From Falcatimonas sp. MSJ-15 (lineage in GTDB: Bacteria > Bacillota > Clostridia > Lachnospirales > Lachnospiraceae), in contig NZ_JAHLQC010000009.1 of the NCBI RefSeq assembly GCF_018918265.1, positions 62,001 to 126,000 of the forward strand: a stretch of DNA of 64,000 nucleotides. Reading direction: 5' to 3'. The notes beneath the pieces were generated by a model. That model was not told the DNA's origin. It worked only from the letters and a program-made list of their open reading frames with translations, and ran no database searches. This document shows, in pieces, positions 26,309 to 35,513 of the stretch. The translations under genes were made by a program, and so were the position numbers. Position 1 is the stretch's first letter, and each line of letters begins with the position of its first letter.

Positions 26309-27406
26309 ATGAAAAAATATAATATGAAAAAGTATAATATGGATATGAAAAAATATAATAAAGATAATATAAGAACTTCATTATTGGTATATATGCCATA
26401 TATATTAATATGTATAATATGCCTGATAATAGAGATTATGTATTTGAACTTGTGGGAATATCCTATATATGCAGCACAGCTTATGGATAATGCAAAAATA
26501 GAATATTGTGATGCTAATGCAGAAAACATAGATACAGATGCTGATATGAATATTCTGCGAAGTAATCTTGACAAAGACATAGCCAAACTTGCAGATGGTC
26601 TGCGAAGTGAAGATGTAGCAAGAACTATTTTTAATGCTTATAATTATATATATTATAATACAGAACCAAAGAGTGATAATAGTATAGCAAAGACTGATTC
26701 AGATATCTTATATAATATTTATTATAATAAGATTGGCGATAGTGAAGGATATGCATTATTTTTTAAAAAATTAATGGACTGTTATGGATATGAGTGTCAG
26801 ATAGAATATGGAACTTCTGAGTCTGGTGATAATGCATGGAATGTAGTAAAAATATCAGGCGAATGGTATTATGTCGACTGCTATGCTGATGATGTGGCAG
26901 GTACACCGGAGAATTATTGTCTTGCAGGAAGTGACAGAGTCCAACATGGCAGTTATGGAGATATTACACTTGCAACAGTATCATATTTTGACAGAGAAGT
27001 GTCAGATAGTGATGATAATGATGAAGATAATAATATATATAATGAAATAGATAATGTAGACGATTTGGATAGCAACAAATCAAGTAATAATAGTGCAGTT
27101 AATAATAAAGATAATCAGAATAGCAATGCTAATAATATATCACAGGATAATAGTTCTTCACAAAATAATGGTGGAAAAGTTGAAGTGATTACACTTGATG
27201 GTAACTCAAATAAAGATGGAGAAAGTGAAGAGATGAATGGAGTAGATGACAAACAAAGCGGTAATGTTGATAATATATCAACTATTAATGAAGCAAGTAA
27301 TCAAAGACCACTAAAGAGAGTATTCTATTATGTATCTTCATTATCAGTGATTGTGTTAAGTTATGTAATAGCAAGATATTATATAAATAAGATGAATATA
27401 GAATAA
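26309..27406 (+). CDS. membrane-anchored transglutaminase-fold protein, catalytic residues lost
   Basis: 365 residues from ATG 26309 (AAGGTGATG upstream). The order is: basic N-terminus, membrane helix at about 28-48, helical region, transglutaminase-like core, long Asn/Asp/Ser-rich linker (about 230-325), second membrane helix near the C-terminus (about 341-358). In active members the core reads G-x-C-x-G-Y-A and H-A-W-N. Here it is GDSEGYALFFKKLMD (about 142-156) and NAWNVVKISGEWYYVDCYAD (about 173-192), so Cys is Ser and His is Asn while the Asp remains. It is therefore probably a binding or structural protein. Strongly AT-rich. Confidence 0.75.
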   Translation: MKKYNMKKYNMDMKKYNKDNIRTSLLVYMPYILICIICLIIEIMYLNLWEYPIYAAQLMDNAKIEYCDANAENIDTDADMNILRSNLDKDIAKLADGLRSEDVARTIFNAYNYIYYNTEPKSDNSIAKTDSDILYNIYYNKIGDSEGYALFFKKLMDCYGYECQIEYGTSESGDNAWNVVKISGEWYYVDCYADDVAGTPENYCLAGSDRVQHGSYGDITLATVSYFDREVSDSDDNDEDNNIYNEIDNVDDLDSNKSSNNSAVNNKDNQNSNANNISQDNSSSQNNGGKVEVITLDGNSNKDGESEEMNGVDDKQSGNVDNISTINEASNQRPLKRVFYYVSSLSVIVLSYVIARYYINKMNIE

Positions 27407-27493
27407 CTAAATATATTACTAAAAGAATGTTACTAAAAGAATATTAGTAAAAAATGTTCATACAGAAGTGTAAAATTAAATAAAAAGACATAT

Positions 27494-27530
27494 TATACAA
27501 AATGTATGTCAAGTACTTACATTTTGTATA
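27494..27530. promoter_or_regulatory. 13-bp inverted repeat before lrp
   Basis: TATACAAAATGTA (27494-27506) and TACATTTTGTATA (27518-27530) are perfect inverted copies. Further related TTACA/ACAAAATG words follow to 27590. With no T-run it looks more like an operator than a terminator, possibly for the Lrp protein encoded downstream. Confidence 0.5.
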
Positions 27531-27667
27531 GTATGAGAGATAATACTTACGAAATGTAACAAATATGTTATAAAGTGTATTTACAAAATGAAATTTGTGG
27601 TATTATATATATATTACAGCCAATGAAGATTTATGAATTTTTTTTGCAATGAAGGAGGGACTTGATT

Positions 27668-28186
27668 GTGAGAATTAATGGACTTGATAACATTGACAAT
27701 ACATTACTTACACTGCTTAAGGAGAATGCAAGATATACATATTCTGAACTTGCAGAATATGTTGGTATCTCAAGAGTAGCAGTTAAGAACAGAATTCAGG
27801 ATATGGAGGAGATTGGTCTTATAAGAGGCTATGAGGTGAAGATTGCACCTAAGAAGGTTGATACTTCGGTTGAATTTATAGTTAATGTAAGCCCAAGACC
27901 GGAACATTATGATTATGTTGTTAAAGTTTTGGCAAAAAGTGATATGATACTTAAAGTTCAGGCATCTTCAGGGGATTGTAAGATTATTGCAATTGGTGTT
28001 GCCGGTGATATGCAGGCAATGGATGTGTTTTATCGAAAATTGAGAACGATTTTTACGGATGTAAGAGAATTTTCTTTTGATGTAATCACATCAACTTATA
28101 AAGACGTAGATGGAGGAATTGATTATGAAAGAAGAGAAGAGATCAGTATTACAGATGCCAGAGGATTTGATAGTAGACATGAATGA
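27668..28186 (+). CDS. Lrp/AsnC-family regulator
   Basis: 172 residues from GTG 27668; GAAGGAGGGA ends eight bases before it, whereas the TTG at 27662 is too close. The N-terminal helix-turn-helix (IDNTLLTLLKENARYTYSELAEYVGISRVAVKNRIQDMEEIGLIRGY) is typical of Lrp/AsnC proteins. The remaining residues form the RAM-type ligand domain in a shorter, diverged form. It probably senses an amino acid. The 3' end overlaps the next gene by 62 bases. Confidence 0.88.
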   Translation: MRINGLDNIDNTLLTLLKENARYTYSELAEYVGISRVAVKNRIQDMEEIGLIRGYEVKIAPKKVDTSVEFIVNVSPRPEHYDYVVKVLAKSDMILKVQASSGDCKIIAIGVAGDMQAMDVFYRKLRTIFTDVREFSFDVITSTYKDVDGGIDYERREEISITDARGFDSRHE

Positions 28187-28538
28187 GAATCTGCCGGGGG
28201 ATCTTACAATGGAGGACATACAGACTGTTGTAAAAGGAAAATCATTTAAGGTTATTTTTTACATGAATGAAGCATTACTAAGTACAGACTTTGCAGATAT
28301 GGATCTGTCAGTAAGATCTTCAAATGCATTAAAAAGAGCAGGCTACCATACAATTGGAGAACTTATTGAGAATATAGAGTCTTTTTCAGAACTTGAGAAG
28401 ATTAAAAATTGTGGTAAGACAAGTGTATATGAGATAAGTGGAAGATTATTCTTTTATCAGTATTCACAGTTATCTAAAGACAAAAGACAGCAATATCTTA
28501 TGGATGTATTAAAACTTAATGGAATAATGCCTGAATAA
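28125..28538 (+). CDS. RNA-polymerase alpha-CTD-like small protein
   Basis: 137 residues from ATG 28125, with GGAGGA inside the end of lrp. Residues about 65-115 read DLSVRSSNALKRAGYHTIGELIENIESFSELEKIKNCGKTSVYEI. This closely follows the alpha C-terminal domain of RNA polymerase (pattern ELSVRSxNCLKRAGIxTVxDLxxx..LxxIrNLGrkSxxEI), the part that contacts UP elements and activators. The N-terminal 60 residues are unrelated to alpha. Its 62-base out-of-frame overlap with lrp implies coupled expression. A role as a transcription partner of the Lrp protein is inference. Confidence 0.75.
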   Translation: MKEEKRSVLQMPEDLIVDMNENLPGDLTMEDIQTVVKGKSFKVIFYMNEALLSTDFADMDLSVRSSNALKRAGYHTIGELIENIESFSELEKIKNCGKTSVYEISGRLFFYQYSQLSKDKRQQYLMDVLKLNGIMPE

Positions 28539-28620
28539 AAATGGAAAAAAATTTTAACCTTGTAATATGTTGTCATATAGTATAAAATATATTTTGAAGT
28601 TCAAAGTATAATGCAATTAA

Positions 28621-28657
28621 AATATTACCTATAATTTACTATATTATAGGTAATATT
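28621..28657. promoter_or_regulatory. 15-bp perfect inverted repeat before natAB
   Basis: AATATTACCTATAAT (28621-28635) and ATTATAGGTAATATT (28643-28657) flank a seven-base spacer about 70 bases before natA. No T-run follows, so an operator or RNA hairpin is more likely than a terminator. Confidence 0.5.
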
Positions 28658-28724
28658 AATGTATAATATTTTGCAATGAGAATTACTGAAACATAGTTTC
28701 AGATATACGGGAGGAGAATAGGTT

Positions 28725-29507
28725 ATGGCAATGATTGAGATTAATAATCTTACTAAGATATATAAGCTTAGTAAGAAACAGATGCAGGCAGCCAAGACTA
28801 AGAAGAATATGAAGACAGCTGTTGATAATGTGAGCCTAAGCGCCGAGAATGGCGAGATATTCGGACTTTTAGGACCAAATGGTGCCGGTAAGACAACGAC
28901 ATTAAGATGTATATCAACACTTCTTACACCTACAAGTGGAGATATCAGTGTTGCAGGTTATGATACTGTGAAGAATGCAGAGATGGTAAGAAGCAAGATA
29001 GGTTTTCTTACTAATGAGATAAAACTCGATCCACATTTTTCACCAAAGTACCTTTTTAATTTTTTTGGAAGACTTCATGGTGTAGATGATGATGTGATAG
29101 ATAGTAGAAGACAGGAACTTTTTGATTATTTTGGAATAAGAGAATTCGAAGATAAGAAGATAGAAGAACTCTCAACAGGTATGAAGCAAAAAGCAGCGAT
29201 AGCAGTAAGCCTTGTACATGATCCACAGATTGTAATATTTGATGAGCCTACATCGGGACTTGATATTATTACAGCACGTTCTGTAACAGATTATCTAAAA
29301 AAACTTAAGGAACAGGGAAAGCTTGTCATAATATCAACGCATATAATGTCGGAGGCTGAGAAACTCTGTGACAGAATTGCTGTAATAATTGGTGGACAAA
29401 AAGTATGCGAAGGAACATTAAAAGAGATATTACAGAGTACAGATACTAAGGATCTCGAAGATGCATTCTTTGAGTTATATAAGAATAATTCAAAGGAGGA
29501 TATGTAA
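28725..29507 (+). CDS. natA: NatA-type ABC exporter ATPase
   Basis: 260 residues. Walker A GPNGAGKTTTLR, signature LSTGMKQKAAIAVSLVHDP, Walker B IVIFDEPTSGLD and switch His in ISTHIMSEAEKL are complete. It resembles the ATPase of NatAB sodium exporters and other ABC-2 systems. RBS GGGAGGAGAA precedes the ATG. Only two bases separate its stop from the permease gene. The substrate is uncertain because NatAB-like pairs also export drugs or peptides. Confidence 0.85.
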   Translation: MAMIEINNLTKIYKLSKKQMQAAKTKKNMKTAVDNVSLSAENGEIFGLLGPNGAGKTTTLRCISTLLTPTSGDISVAGYDTVKNAEMVRSKIGFLTNEIKLDPHFSPKYLFNFFGRLHGVDDDVIDSRRQELFDYFGIREFEDKKIEELSTGMKQKAAIAVSLVHDPQIVIFDEPTSGLDIITARSVTDYLKKLKEQGKLVIISTHIMSEAEKLCDRIAVIIGGQKVCEGTLKEILQSTDTKDLEDAFFELYKNNSKEDM

Positions 29508-29509
29508 TA

Positions 29510-30751
29510 ATGAGAGGAATAACAACTATTTTACAAAAAGAATTAAAAAGAGTATTTCAGGATAAAAAACTTGTTATGTCATTGTTCGTACTTCCAGTTG
29601 TACTTATCATAGCAATATATGGAATTATGTTTGTAATGGCTAAGAATGCAAGTGATGATGTAGCAGCACATATATCAAAAGTATATATTCAAAACGCACC
29701 GGAAGAATTAATGGATGTACTTAGAGATAATAGTTATAATGGTGATGTTACGCAGAATGTAAGAGATGTAACAGAAGTTACGGATGATAGTGAGATTGAT
29801 AGTATAAAAGAACAGATTCTCACAGGTGATATTGATCTGCTTATAATATTCCCTGATAATTTTAAGGAGAGTGTTGAGAATTATAAAGAAGGTGATATTC
29901 CGGAGATAATGACTTATTACAATCCATCAGAAGAATATTCGGCAGCAGCAAGAGAAGAATATGTTGATTACATTCTTGAAAATTACAGAGAAGAACTTCT
30001 GGAACAGAGAGTGGGAGATCTTAGTTATATAACAGTATTTACAGTAGATTCTACTAACAATGCTGTTATCCAGGATAATGACAAAGCCTCAGGGAAGATT
30101 ATAGGAATGATGCTTCCTTATTTTATAACAATAATGCTATTCGCAGGTGCGATGAGTATGGGAGTTGATATGATCACAGGTGAAAAAGAGCGAGGAACAA
30201 TGGCAACTATGCTATTAACACCAATTAAGAGAAGTGATATTGTTCTTGGTAAGATATTTGCACTTATGATATTCTCACTTTTATCAGCGGCAACATATAT
30301 AATATCCATGATAGCAGCAATGCCATTAATGGGTAATTCGATGGGAGAAGGAGCAGGTGCAGACCTTCTTAAGAATGTAAGCCTTACTTTAGGTCAGTTT
30401 GGAGAACTTGCAATAATACTATTTGGTACAGTTTTCTTATATGTAGCAATTATCTCATTAGTATCAGTTATTGCAAAGACAAGCAAGGAAGCACAGACAT
30501 ATATGTCGCCGGTTTATATTGCAGTTATGTTCATAGGACTTATAACAATGATGCAGACCAAAGATGCGAAGACGATAGAATATGCAATTCCTGTATATAA
30601 TATCTCAGTAGCACTTAAGAATATATTTACAAGAGATATTACAACATCCCAGTTTGTAATATCAGCAGTCACTACATATGCATATTCAGGTATTCTTGTA
30701 TACTTTATTACGAGAGCATTTAACAGCGAGAAGACTATGTTTAATGCATAA
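29510..30751 (+). CDS. natB: NatB-type ABC-2 permease
   Basis: 413 residues. A first membrane helix (about 21-43), a large extracytoplasmic loop (about 45-190) and five to six further helices (about 205-400) are followed by a short cytosolic tail. The segment MSMGVDMITGEKERGTMATMLLTPIKRSDIVLGKI is the conserved ABC-2 coupling region. GGAGGATATG near the end of natA supplies the ribosome site. With NatA it forms an exporter for sodium or another substrate. Confidence 0.87.
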   Translation: MRGITTILQKELKRVFQDKKLVMSLFVLPVVLIIAIYGIMFVMAKNASDDVAAHISKVYIQNAPEELMDVLRDNSYNGDVTQNVRDVTEVTDDSEIDSIKEQILTGDIDLLIIFPDNFKESVENYKEGDIPEIMTYYNPSEEYSAAAREEYVDYILENYREELLEQRVGDLSYITVFTVDSTNNAVIQDNDKASGKIIGMMLPYFITIMLFAGAMSMGVDMITGEKERGTMATMLLTPIKRSDIVLGKIFALMIFSLLSAATYIISMIAAMPLMGNSMGEGAGADLLKNVSLTLGQFGELAIILFGTVFLYVAIISLVSVIAKTSKEAQTYMSPVYIAVMFIGLITMMQTKDAKTIEYAIPVYNISVALKNIFTRDITTSQFVISAVTTYAYSGILVYFITRAFNSEKTMFNA

Positions 30752-31133
30752 AATATAGAGTTTTTCTTTTCTTTTACATGTATGAAGTTAGAGTAAAATA
30801 AGAATAAACAGATGGAGATAAAAAAGATTGTTATTATTTATACAATTCATGCATCTTTTAGAGAATGTACACAATTTGCTCACAACTATTGGATATAATA
30901 ATAAAGGATAGTGAAGTTAATCTTTCTATCTCCCCCCTCATATTTTGAAGAGCGAGTCAGCTTCCCCTGGCTCGCTCCTTTTCTTTTATTCTTTTGTTTG
31001 AAAATCAAACATCTTGCTCATGGCATTAATCTATGGTATTATAATTAAGAATTATAAGCAGAGATTATGAACAATAATGGAATATTATTTTTCATAAAAC
31101 ATATAATAAAAACTATAAGGAGTGTGCTTGGAT
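30752..31133. other. intergenic stretch with one terminator
   Basis: 382 bases without a gene. GAGCGAGTCAG (30950-30960) pairs with CTGGCTCGCTC (30967-30977) and CTTTTC follows, a terminator for natAB or for a short unseen transcript. A pyrimidine-rich tract (CTCCCCCCTC) precedes it. Nothing else is supported. Confidence 0.6.
30950..30983 (+). terminator. rho-independent terminator
   Basis: An eleven-pair GC-rich stem with a six-base loop, followed by CCTTTTCTTTT. Confidence 0.8.
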
Positions 31134-32699
31134 ATGAGTTCAGAATTTAATCCTGATGATATAGATATAGAAGAACAGTTAGCAAAATCAATAGAACAGA
31201 TAGTAAATGATGAAGAAGAGAGAGCTTACGGATATGAAGTAAAGAGCAAAGAGCCAAGAGAAGAAAGCCAGTCTCTTAATTCTAATAATACTACTAAGAA
31301 TATGAATAGTAATAATAGTGGCACGAATGCAAATAATGTACCGTACAATGGCTGCGATAACGAAGATGAATTAAGAAGAAATGCTAAAGAAAATTCAAAA
31401 GAACAATCACTAAAAGATGAATTATATAGAAATCCTGGTGATGCAGAATATAATGGTGGAAAGAGAAGTACGAATAACTCAATTAAGAAAAAGAATAATA
31501 AGCCTATTATAATTGCATCAGTTATAGTAGCAGTTGCAATTGTGATTATAATAGCAGTATTAGTTATAGATAATAAGAAAAAGGATACTTATACATATCA
31601 ATACAATAAAGGCGTTGAGAGCCTTGATAAAAAGCTTTATAAGGAAGCAGCGTCATATTTTAAAAAGGCGATGGAATATGATGAAGCTAAGAATAAAGCA
31701 GAAGTAAGAATTGACCTTGCAAAAGCATACGAAGGCAATAAAAAATATGGTGATGGAATTAATGTGCTATATACAGTTTTATCTTTTGATGAATACAATG
31801 AAGAAGCTATAAGTGGAATCTGCAATCTGTTAAAAGAGAGCAAAGACATAGATGGACTTAATGAATTCATTGATAAATATACAGGTACAGATGGAGAAAA
31901 AGGTCTTGCCGGATATATGGTTAGCACACCTAAAGCTTCAGAAGATTCAGGTGATTATACAAAAGAGATTGAGATAGAACTTGCATCTGATGATAATACA
32001 GTAATATATTATACAACAGATGGCAGCGAACCTGATGAAAAGAGCGAGAAGTACAAAGAACCTATTGAACTTGGAAAAGGTGAGCATCAGATTAAAGCTA
32101 TGGCTATAAATGCAGATGGAATTAAGAGTGCAACATCATCATATTCTTATGGAATTAAGATTAATAAACCGGCAGCACCTGCTGTAACACCTAAGAATGG
32201 TAACTATACAGAAGTTCAGAAGATAATAGTAAGCGTTCCGGATGGTTCGAAAGCATATTATACACTAGATGGAACAACACCAAATACTGAATCATCAGAA
32301 TATAAAGAGCCGATTGATATGCCGGAAGGCAATACAGTATTCTCAGTTGTAATTGTTGACAAATATGAACAGATGAGTAATGTTACAAGAATGAATTATA
32401 CGCTTGCAGTTAAGAGTAAATATGGATTTGATGATGCAGTTAATGTATTAAAAGGCAGATTAAAAGAACTTGGAGTGATGTCATCTGACCGTAAGGATAG
32501 TGATGGTAATGCAATGTCTCTTGTATATTATTCTAAGAAGACAATTGATAATAGAGAGATATATCTTATATCAGTAGATATAACTAAGGATGGTCAGACA
32601 GAGCGAAAAGAGTATTGGTATGGTGTAGATGCTAACAACTGTGAGACATTTACTGTAACTGGTGATAGCGAGGGCAATTATTCAATTAGTCCTTTATAA
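31134..32699 (+). CDS. membrane protein with TPR and chitobiase-like repeats
   Basis: 521 residues from ATG 31134; AAGGAGTG lies nine bases upstream, and the in-frame GTG at 31122 overlaps it. The order is: acidic Asn-rich cytosolic region (1-120), one membrane helix (about 125-148), tetratricopeptide-like helices (about 160-245), two repeats of the chitobiase/beta-hexosaminidase C-terminal type (YYTTDGSEPDEKSEKYKEPIEL and YYTLDGTTPNTESSEYKEPIDM), then a C-terminal domain of unknown type. The outer part probably binds other proteins or cell-wall glycans. It stands alone, with a terminator at 32790-32840. Confidence 0.75.
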   Translation: MSSEFNPDDIDIEEQLAKSIEQIVNDEEERAYGYEVKSKEPREESQSLNSNNTTKNMNSNNSGTNANNVPYNGCDNEDELRRNAKENSKEQSLKDELYRNPGDAEYNGGKRSTNNSIKKKNNKPIIIASVIVAVAIVIIIAVLVIDNKKKDTYTYQYNKGVESLDKKLYKEAASYFKKAMEYDEAKNKAEVRIDLAKAYEGNKKYGDGINVLYTVLSFDEYNEEAISGICNLLKESKDIDGLNEFIDKYTGTDGEKGLAGYMVSTPKASEDSGDYTKEIEIELASDDNTVIYYTTDGSEPDEKSEKYKEPIELGKGEHQIKAMAINADGIKSATSSYSYGIKINKPAAPAVTPKNGNYTEVQKIIVSVPDGSKAYYTLDGTTPNTESSEYKEPIDMPEGNTVFSVVIVDKYEQMSNVTRMNYTLAVKSKYGFDDAVNVLKGRLKELGVMSSDRKDSDGNAMSLVYYSKKTIDNREIYLISVDITKDGQTERKEYWYGVDANNCETFTVTGDSEGNYSISPL

Positions 32700-32789
32700 T
32701 CAGCGATAGGATTATTAATATTAATATGTTCACAAGCAAGTAAAATCAACATCTGACATAGTAAAGTTTATATAATTAAGCTGTAAAAT

Positions 32790-32840
32790 AAAAAACAGGT
32801 AAAAATTGTTAACGAAAAAACAATGTTTTACTTGTTTTTT
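32790..32840 (+). terminator. rho-independent terminator
   Basis: AAAAAACAGGTAAAA.. pairs with ..GTTTTACTTGTTTTTT around an inner ATTGTT/AACAAT stem. Confidence 0.8.
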
Positions 32841-32924
32841 ATGCTTTAACGTATTATCATTAATACATAACGTATTACTATTAATACATAGAAATTTATT
32901 TCACATTAGAATTAGGAGGGCTTT

Positions 32925-33815
32925 ATGTACAAGATTTTAAAAGCAGAAAAATTAGCTGATAAGATTTATCTATTCGAAGTATCTGCACCGAGAATAGCGA
33001 AATCATGTGAGCCGGGACAATTTATTATTGCAAAGATGGATGAACAGGGTGAGAGAATTCCTCTTACAATCTGTGATTTTGACAGAGAGAATGGAACTAT
33101 AACAATTGTGTTCCAGATAGTTGGAGCATCAACAGAGAAGATGTCAACATTAAAAGCCGGTGACAGCTTTAGGGATTTTGTCGGACCTCTTGGAGTTGCA
33201 TCAGAATTTGTTAATGAAGACGTAGAAGAACTTAAGAATAAGAAGTTTTTATTCGTTGCCGGTGGTGTAGGAACAGCTCCTGTATATCCACAGGTTAAAT
33301 GGATGAAGGAACATGGAATTGACGTAGATGTAATTATGGGCTCAAAGACAAAGGATCTTCTTATCCTTGAAAAAGAGATGAAAGAAGTTGCTGGTAATCT
33401 CTATATAACAACTGATGATGGTAGTTACGAGAGAAAAGGAATGGTAACAGAAGTTATTAATGATCTAGTTGTTAACAAAGGTAACAAATATGATGTATGT
33501 GTTGCAATAGGACCTATGATTATGATGAAATTCGTTGCAAAACTTACAAAAGAACTTGGAATCAAGACAATTGTCAGCCTTAACCCTATTATGGTTGATG
33601 GAACAGGTATGTGTGGTGCATGCCGAGTAACTGTTGGTGACGAAGTTAAATTTGCATGTGTTGATGGACCAGAATTCGATGGACATCTTGTTAATTTTGA
33701 TGAAGCAATGAAGAGACAGCAGATGTATAAGACACAGGAAGGCAGAGCTATATTAAAACTTCGTGAAGGCGATACACATCATGGTGGATGTGGACATTGT
33801 GGAGGTGACAAATAA
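32925..33815 (+). CDS. nfnA: NADH-dependent ferredoxin:NADP+ oxidoreductase, small subunit
   Basis: 296 residues. FAD domain RIPLTICDFDRENGTITIVFQIVG, nucleotide-binding VAGGVGTAPVYPQVKWM, and the [2Fe-2S] cysteines in GTGMCGACRVTVGDEVKFACVDGPEFDGHLV. A His/Cys-rich tail (HHGGCGHCGG) is unusual and could bind metal. The family also includes dihydroorotate dehydrogenase electron-transfer subunits, but the adjacent large subunit fixes the role as NfnA. The stop and next start share one base. RBS AGGAGGG. Confidence 0.9.
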   Translation: MYKILKAEKLADKIYLFEVSAPRIAKSCEPGQFIIAKMDEQGERIPLTICDFDRENGTITIVFQIVGASTEKMSTLKAGDSFRDFVGPLGVASEFVNEDVEELKNKKFLFVAGGVGTAPVYPQVKWMKEHGIDVDVIMGSKTKDLLILEKEMKEVAGNLYITTDDGSYERKGMVTEVINDLVVNKGNKYDVCVAIGPMIMMKFVAKLTKELGIKTIVSLNPIMVDGTGMCGACRVTVGDEVKFACVDGPEFDGHLVNFDEAMKRQQMYKTQEGRAILKLREGDTHHGGCGHCGGDK

Positions 33816-35200
33816 TGGACGTATTAAAGAAAGTACCAGTTAGAGAACAGAAACCAGAAGTAAGAGCTAAGAATTTTGATGAAGTATGTCTTGGATATAA
33901 TAAAGAAGAAGCAATGGCAGAAGCTGAGAGATGTATTAATTGTAAGAATGCAAAATGTATAACTGGATGTCCTGTATCAATTAATATTCCAGCATTTATC
34001 CATGAAGTAAAAGAAGGTAATATTGAACAGGCTTATAGTATTATCAGTGAATCATCAGCACTTCCAGCTATCTGTGGACGTGTATGCCCACAGGAGAGTC
34101 AGTGTGAAGGCAAATGTATAAGAGGTATCAAAGGAGAAGCAATATCAATTGGTAAGCTCGAAAGATTTGTAGCTGATTATGCAAGAGAGAATGATATATC
34201 ACCAGAGAAACCAGAGTCAACTAATGGTAAAAAAGTAGCAGTAATTGGTTCAGGTCCTGCAGGTCTTACATGTGCAGGAGATCTTGCAAAACTTGGATAT
34301 GAAGTTACTATATTCGAAGCACTTCACGAAGCAGGCGGTGTTCTTGTATATGGTATTCCAGAATTCCGTTTACCAAAATCAACAGTTGTAAAACATGAGA
34401 TTGAGAACGTTAAGAAACTCGGTGTTAAGATAGAGACTAACGTAGTAATTGGTAAAGCTACAACTATTGATGAATTAATGGATGAAGAAGGTTTTGATGC
34501 AGTATTCGTAGGTTCAGGTGCCGGACTGCCAAAGTTCATGGGTATTCCAGGAGAGAATGCTAATGGAGTATTCTCAGCTAATGAATATCTTACACGTAAT
34601 AACCTTATGAAAGCCTTCAAAGAAGATTATGATACACCAATTGCAGCCGGAACTAAAGTTGCTGTAGTAGGTGGTGGTAACGTTGCAATGGATGCAGCAA
34701 GAACAGCATTAAGACTTGGAGCTGAAGTACATATTGTATATAGAAGAAGTGAAGCAGAACTTCCAGCCAGAGTAGAAGAAGTACATCATGCAAAAGAAGA
34801 AGGAATCATCTTTGATCTGCTTACTAATCCAAAAGAGATTCTTGTTGATGATAATGGCTGGGTTAGAGGAATGAAGTGTGTTAAGATGGAACTTGGTGAA
34901 CCTGATGCATCAGGAAGAAGAAGACCAGTAGAAGTTCCAGGTTCAGAATTTGAACTTGATCTTGATACAGTAATCATGTCACTTGGTACATCACCTAATC
35001 CACTTATATCTTCAACTACAAAAGGTCTTGATGTTAATAAGTGGAAATGTATCATTGCAGATGAGAATAATGGTAAGACAACAAAAGAAGGCGTATATGC
35101 CGGTGGTGATGCTGTAACAGGTGCAGCAACAGTTATTCTTGCAATGGGTGCAGGTAAAGCAGCAGCTAAAGGTATTCATGAATATTTATCTGCTAAATAA
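33815..35200 (+). CDS. nfnB: NADH-dependent ferredoxin:NADP+ oxidoreductase, large subunit
   Basis: 461 residues, GltD-like. N-terminal [4Fe-4S] region CINCKNAKCITGCPVSINIP and CGRVCPQESQCEGKC, then two dinucleotide folds VAVIGSGPAGLTCAGDLAKLGYEVTIFEA and VAVVGGGNVAMDAARTALRLGAEVHIVYRR, ending AGGDAVTGAATVILAMGAGKAAA. With NfnA it couples exergonic NADP+ reduction by ferredoxin to that by NADH (electron bifurcation), supplying NADPH in fermenting clostridia. A glutamate synthase small subunit is the alternative, but no gltB-type large subunit is adjacent. Terminator at 35262-35302. Confidence 0.9.
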   Translation: MDVLKKVPVREQKPEVRAKNFDEVCLGYNKEEAMAEAERCINCKNAKCITGCPVSINIPAFIHEVKEGNIEQAYSIISESSALPAICGRVCPQESQCEGKCIRGIKGEAISIGKLERFVADYARENDISPEKPESTNGKKVAVIGSGPAGLTCAGDLAKLGYEVTIFEALHEAGGVLVYGIPEFRLPKSTVVKHEIENVKKLGVKIETNVVIGKATTIDELMDEEGFDAVFVGSGAGLPKFMGIPGENANGVFSANEYLTRNNLMKAFKEDYDTPIAAGTKVAVVGGGNVAMDAARTALRLGAEVHIVYRRSEAELPARVEEVHHAKEEGIIFDLLTNPKEILVDDNGWVRGMKCVKMELGEPDASGRRRPVEVPGSEFELDLDTVIMSLGTSPNPLISSTTKGLDVNKWKCIIADENNGKTTKEGVYAGGDAVTGAATVILAMGAGKAAAKGIHEYLSAK

Positions 35201-35513
35201 GATGATTTTATATAAAAACTAAATAAGAGAATCTTAATATAAAAATAGAATTTTAATAATTAAAATGGCAGAATGGATTAAGTAATGTATTCTGCCATTT
35301 TTCTATAATAAAACATAAAGATAGGACTATTTGATAAGAGTAAGGATATTGTAATATTTGAAATCTATTGTATAGTATATATTGTATTAATCAAATTGTA
35401 GTATGTGCACATATATTGTAATAATTGAGCCTTAATATATAGTGGAACTAATACATCGTTTCGTAAATAACTGAATTTTAATTAAATTAAAAGAATGGAG
35501 AAAAAATAAGATT
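35201..35513. other. intergenic stretch, terminator only
   Basis: AAAATGGCAGAAT (35262-35274) pairs perfectly with ATTCTGCCATTTT (35289-35301), the nfnAB terminator. From 35303 to 35513 the DNA is AT-rich and I see no gene or clear operator. Confidence 0.6.
35262..35302 (+). terminator. terminator of nfnAB
   Basis: 13-bp perfect stem ending in TTTTT. Confidence 0.88.

Noticed and set aside
33815..35200. Glutamate synthase small subunit (gltD)
   Set aside because: The adjacent ferredoxin-reductase-like subunit and absence of a large gltB subunit fit NfnAB better.
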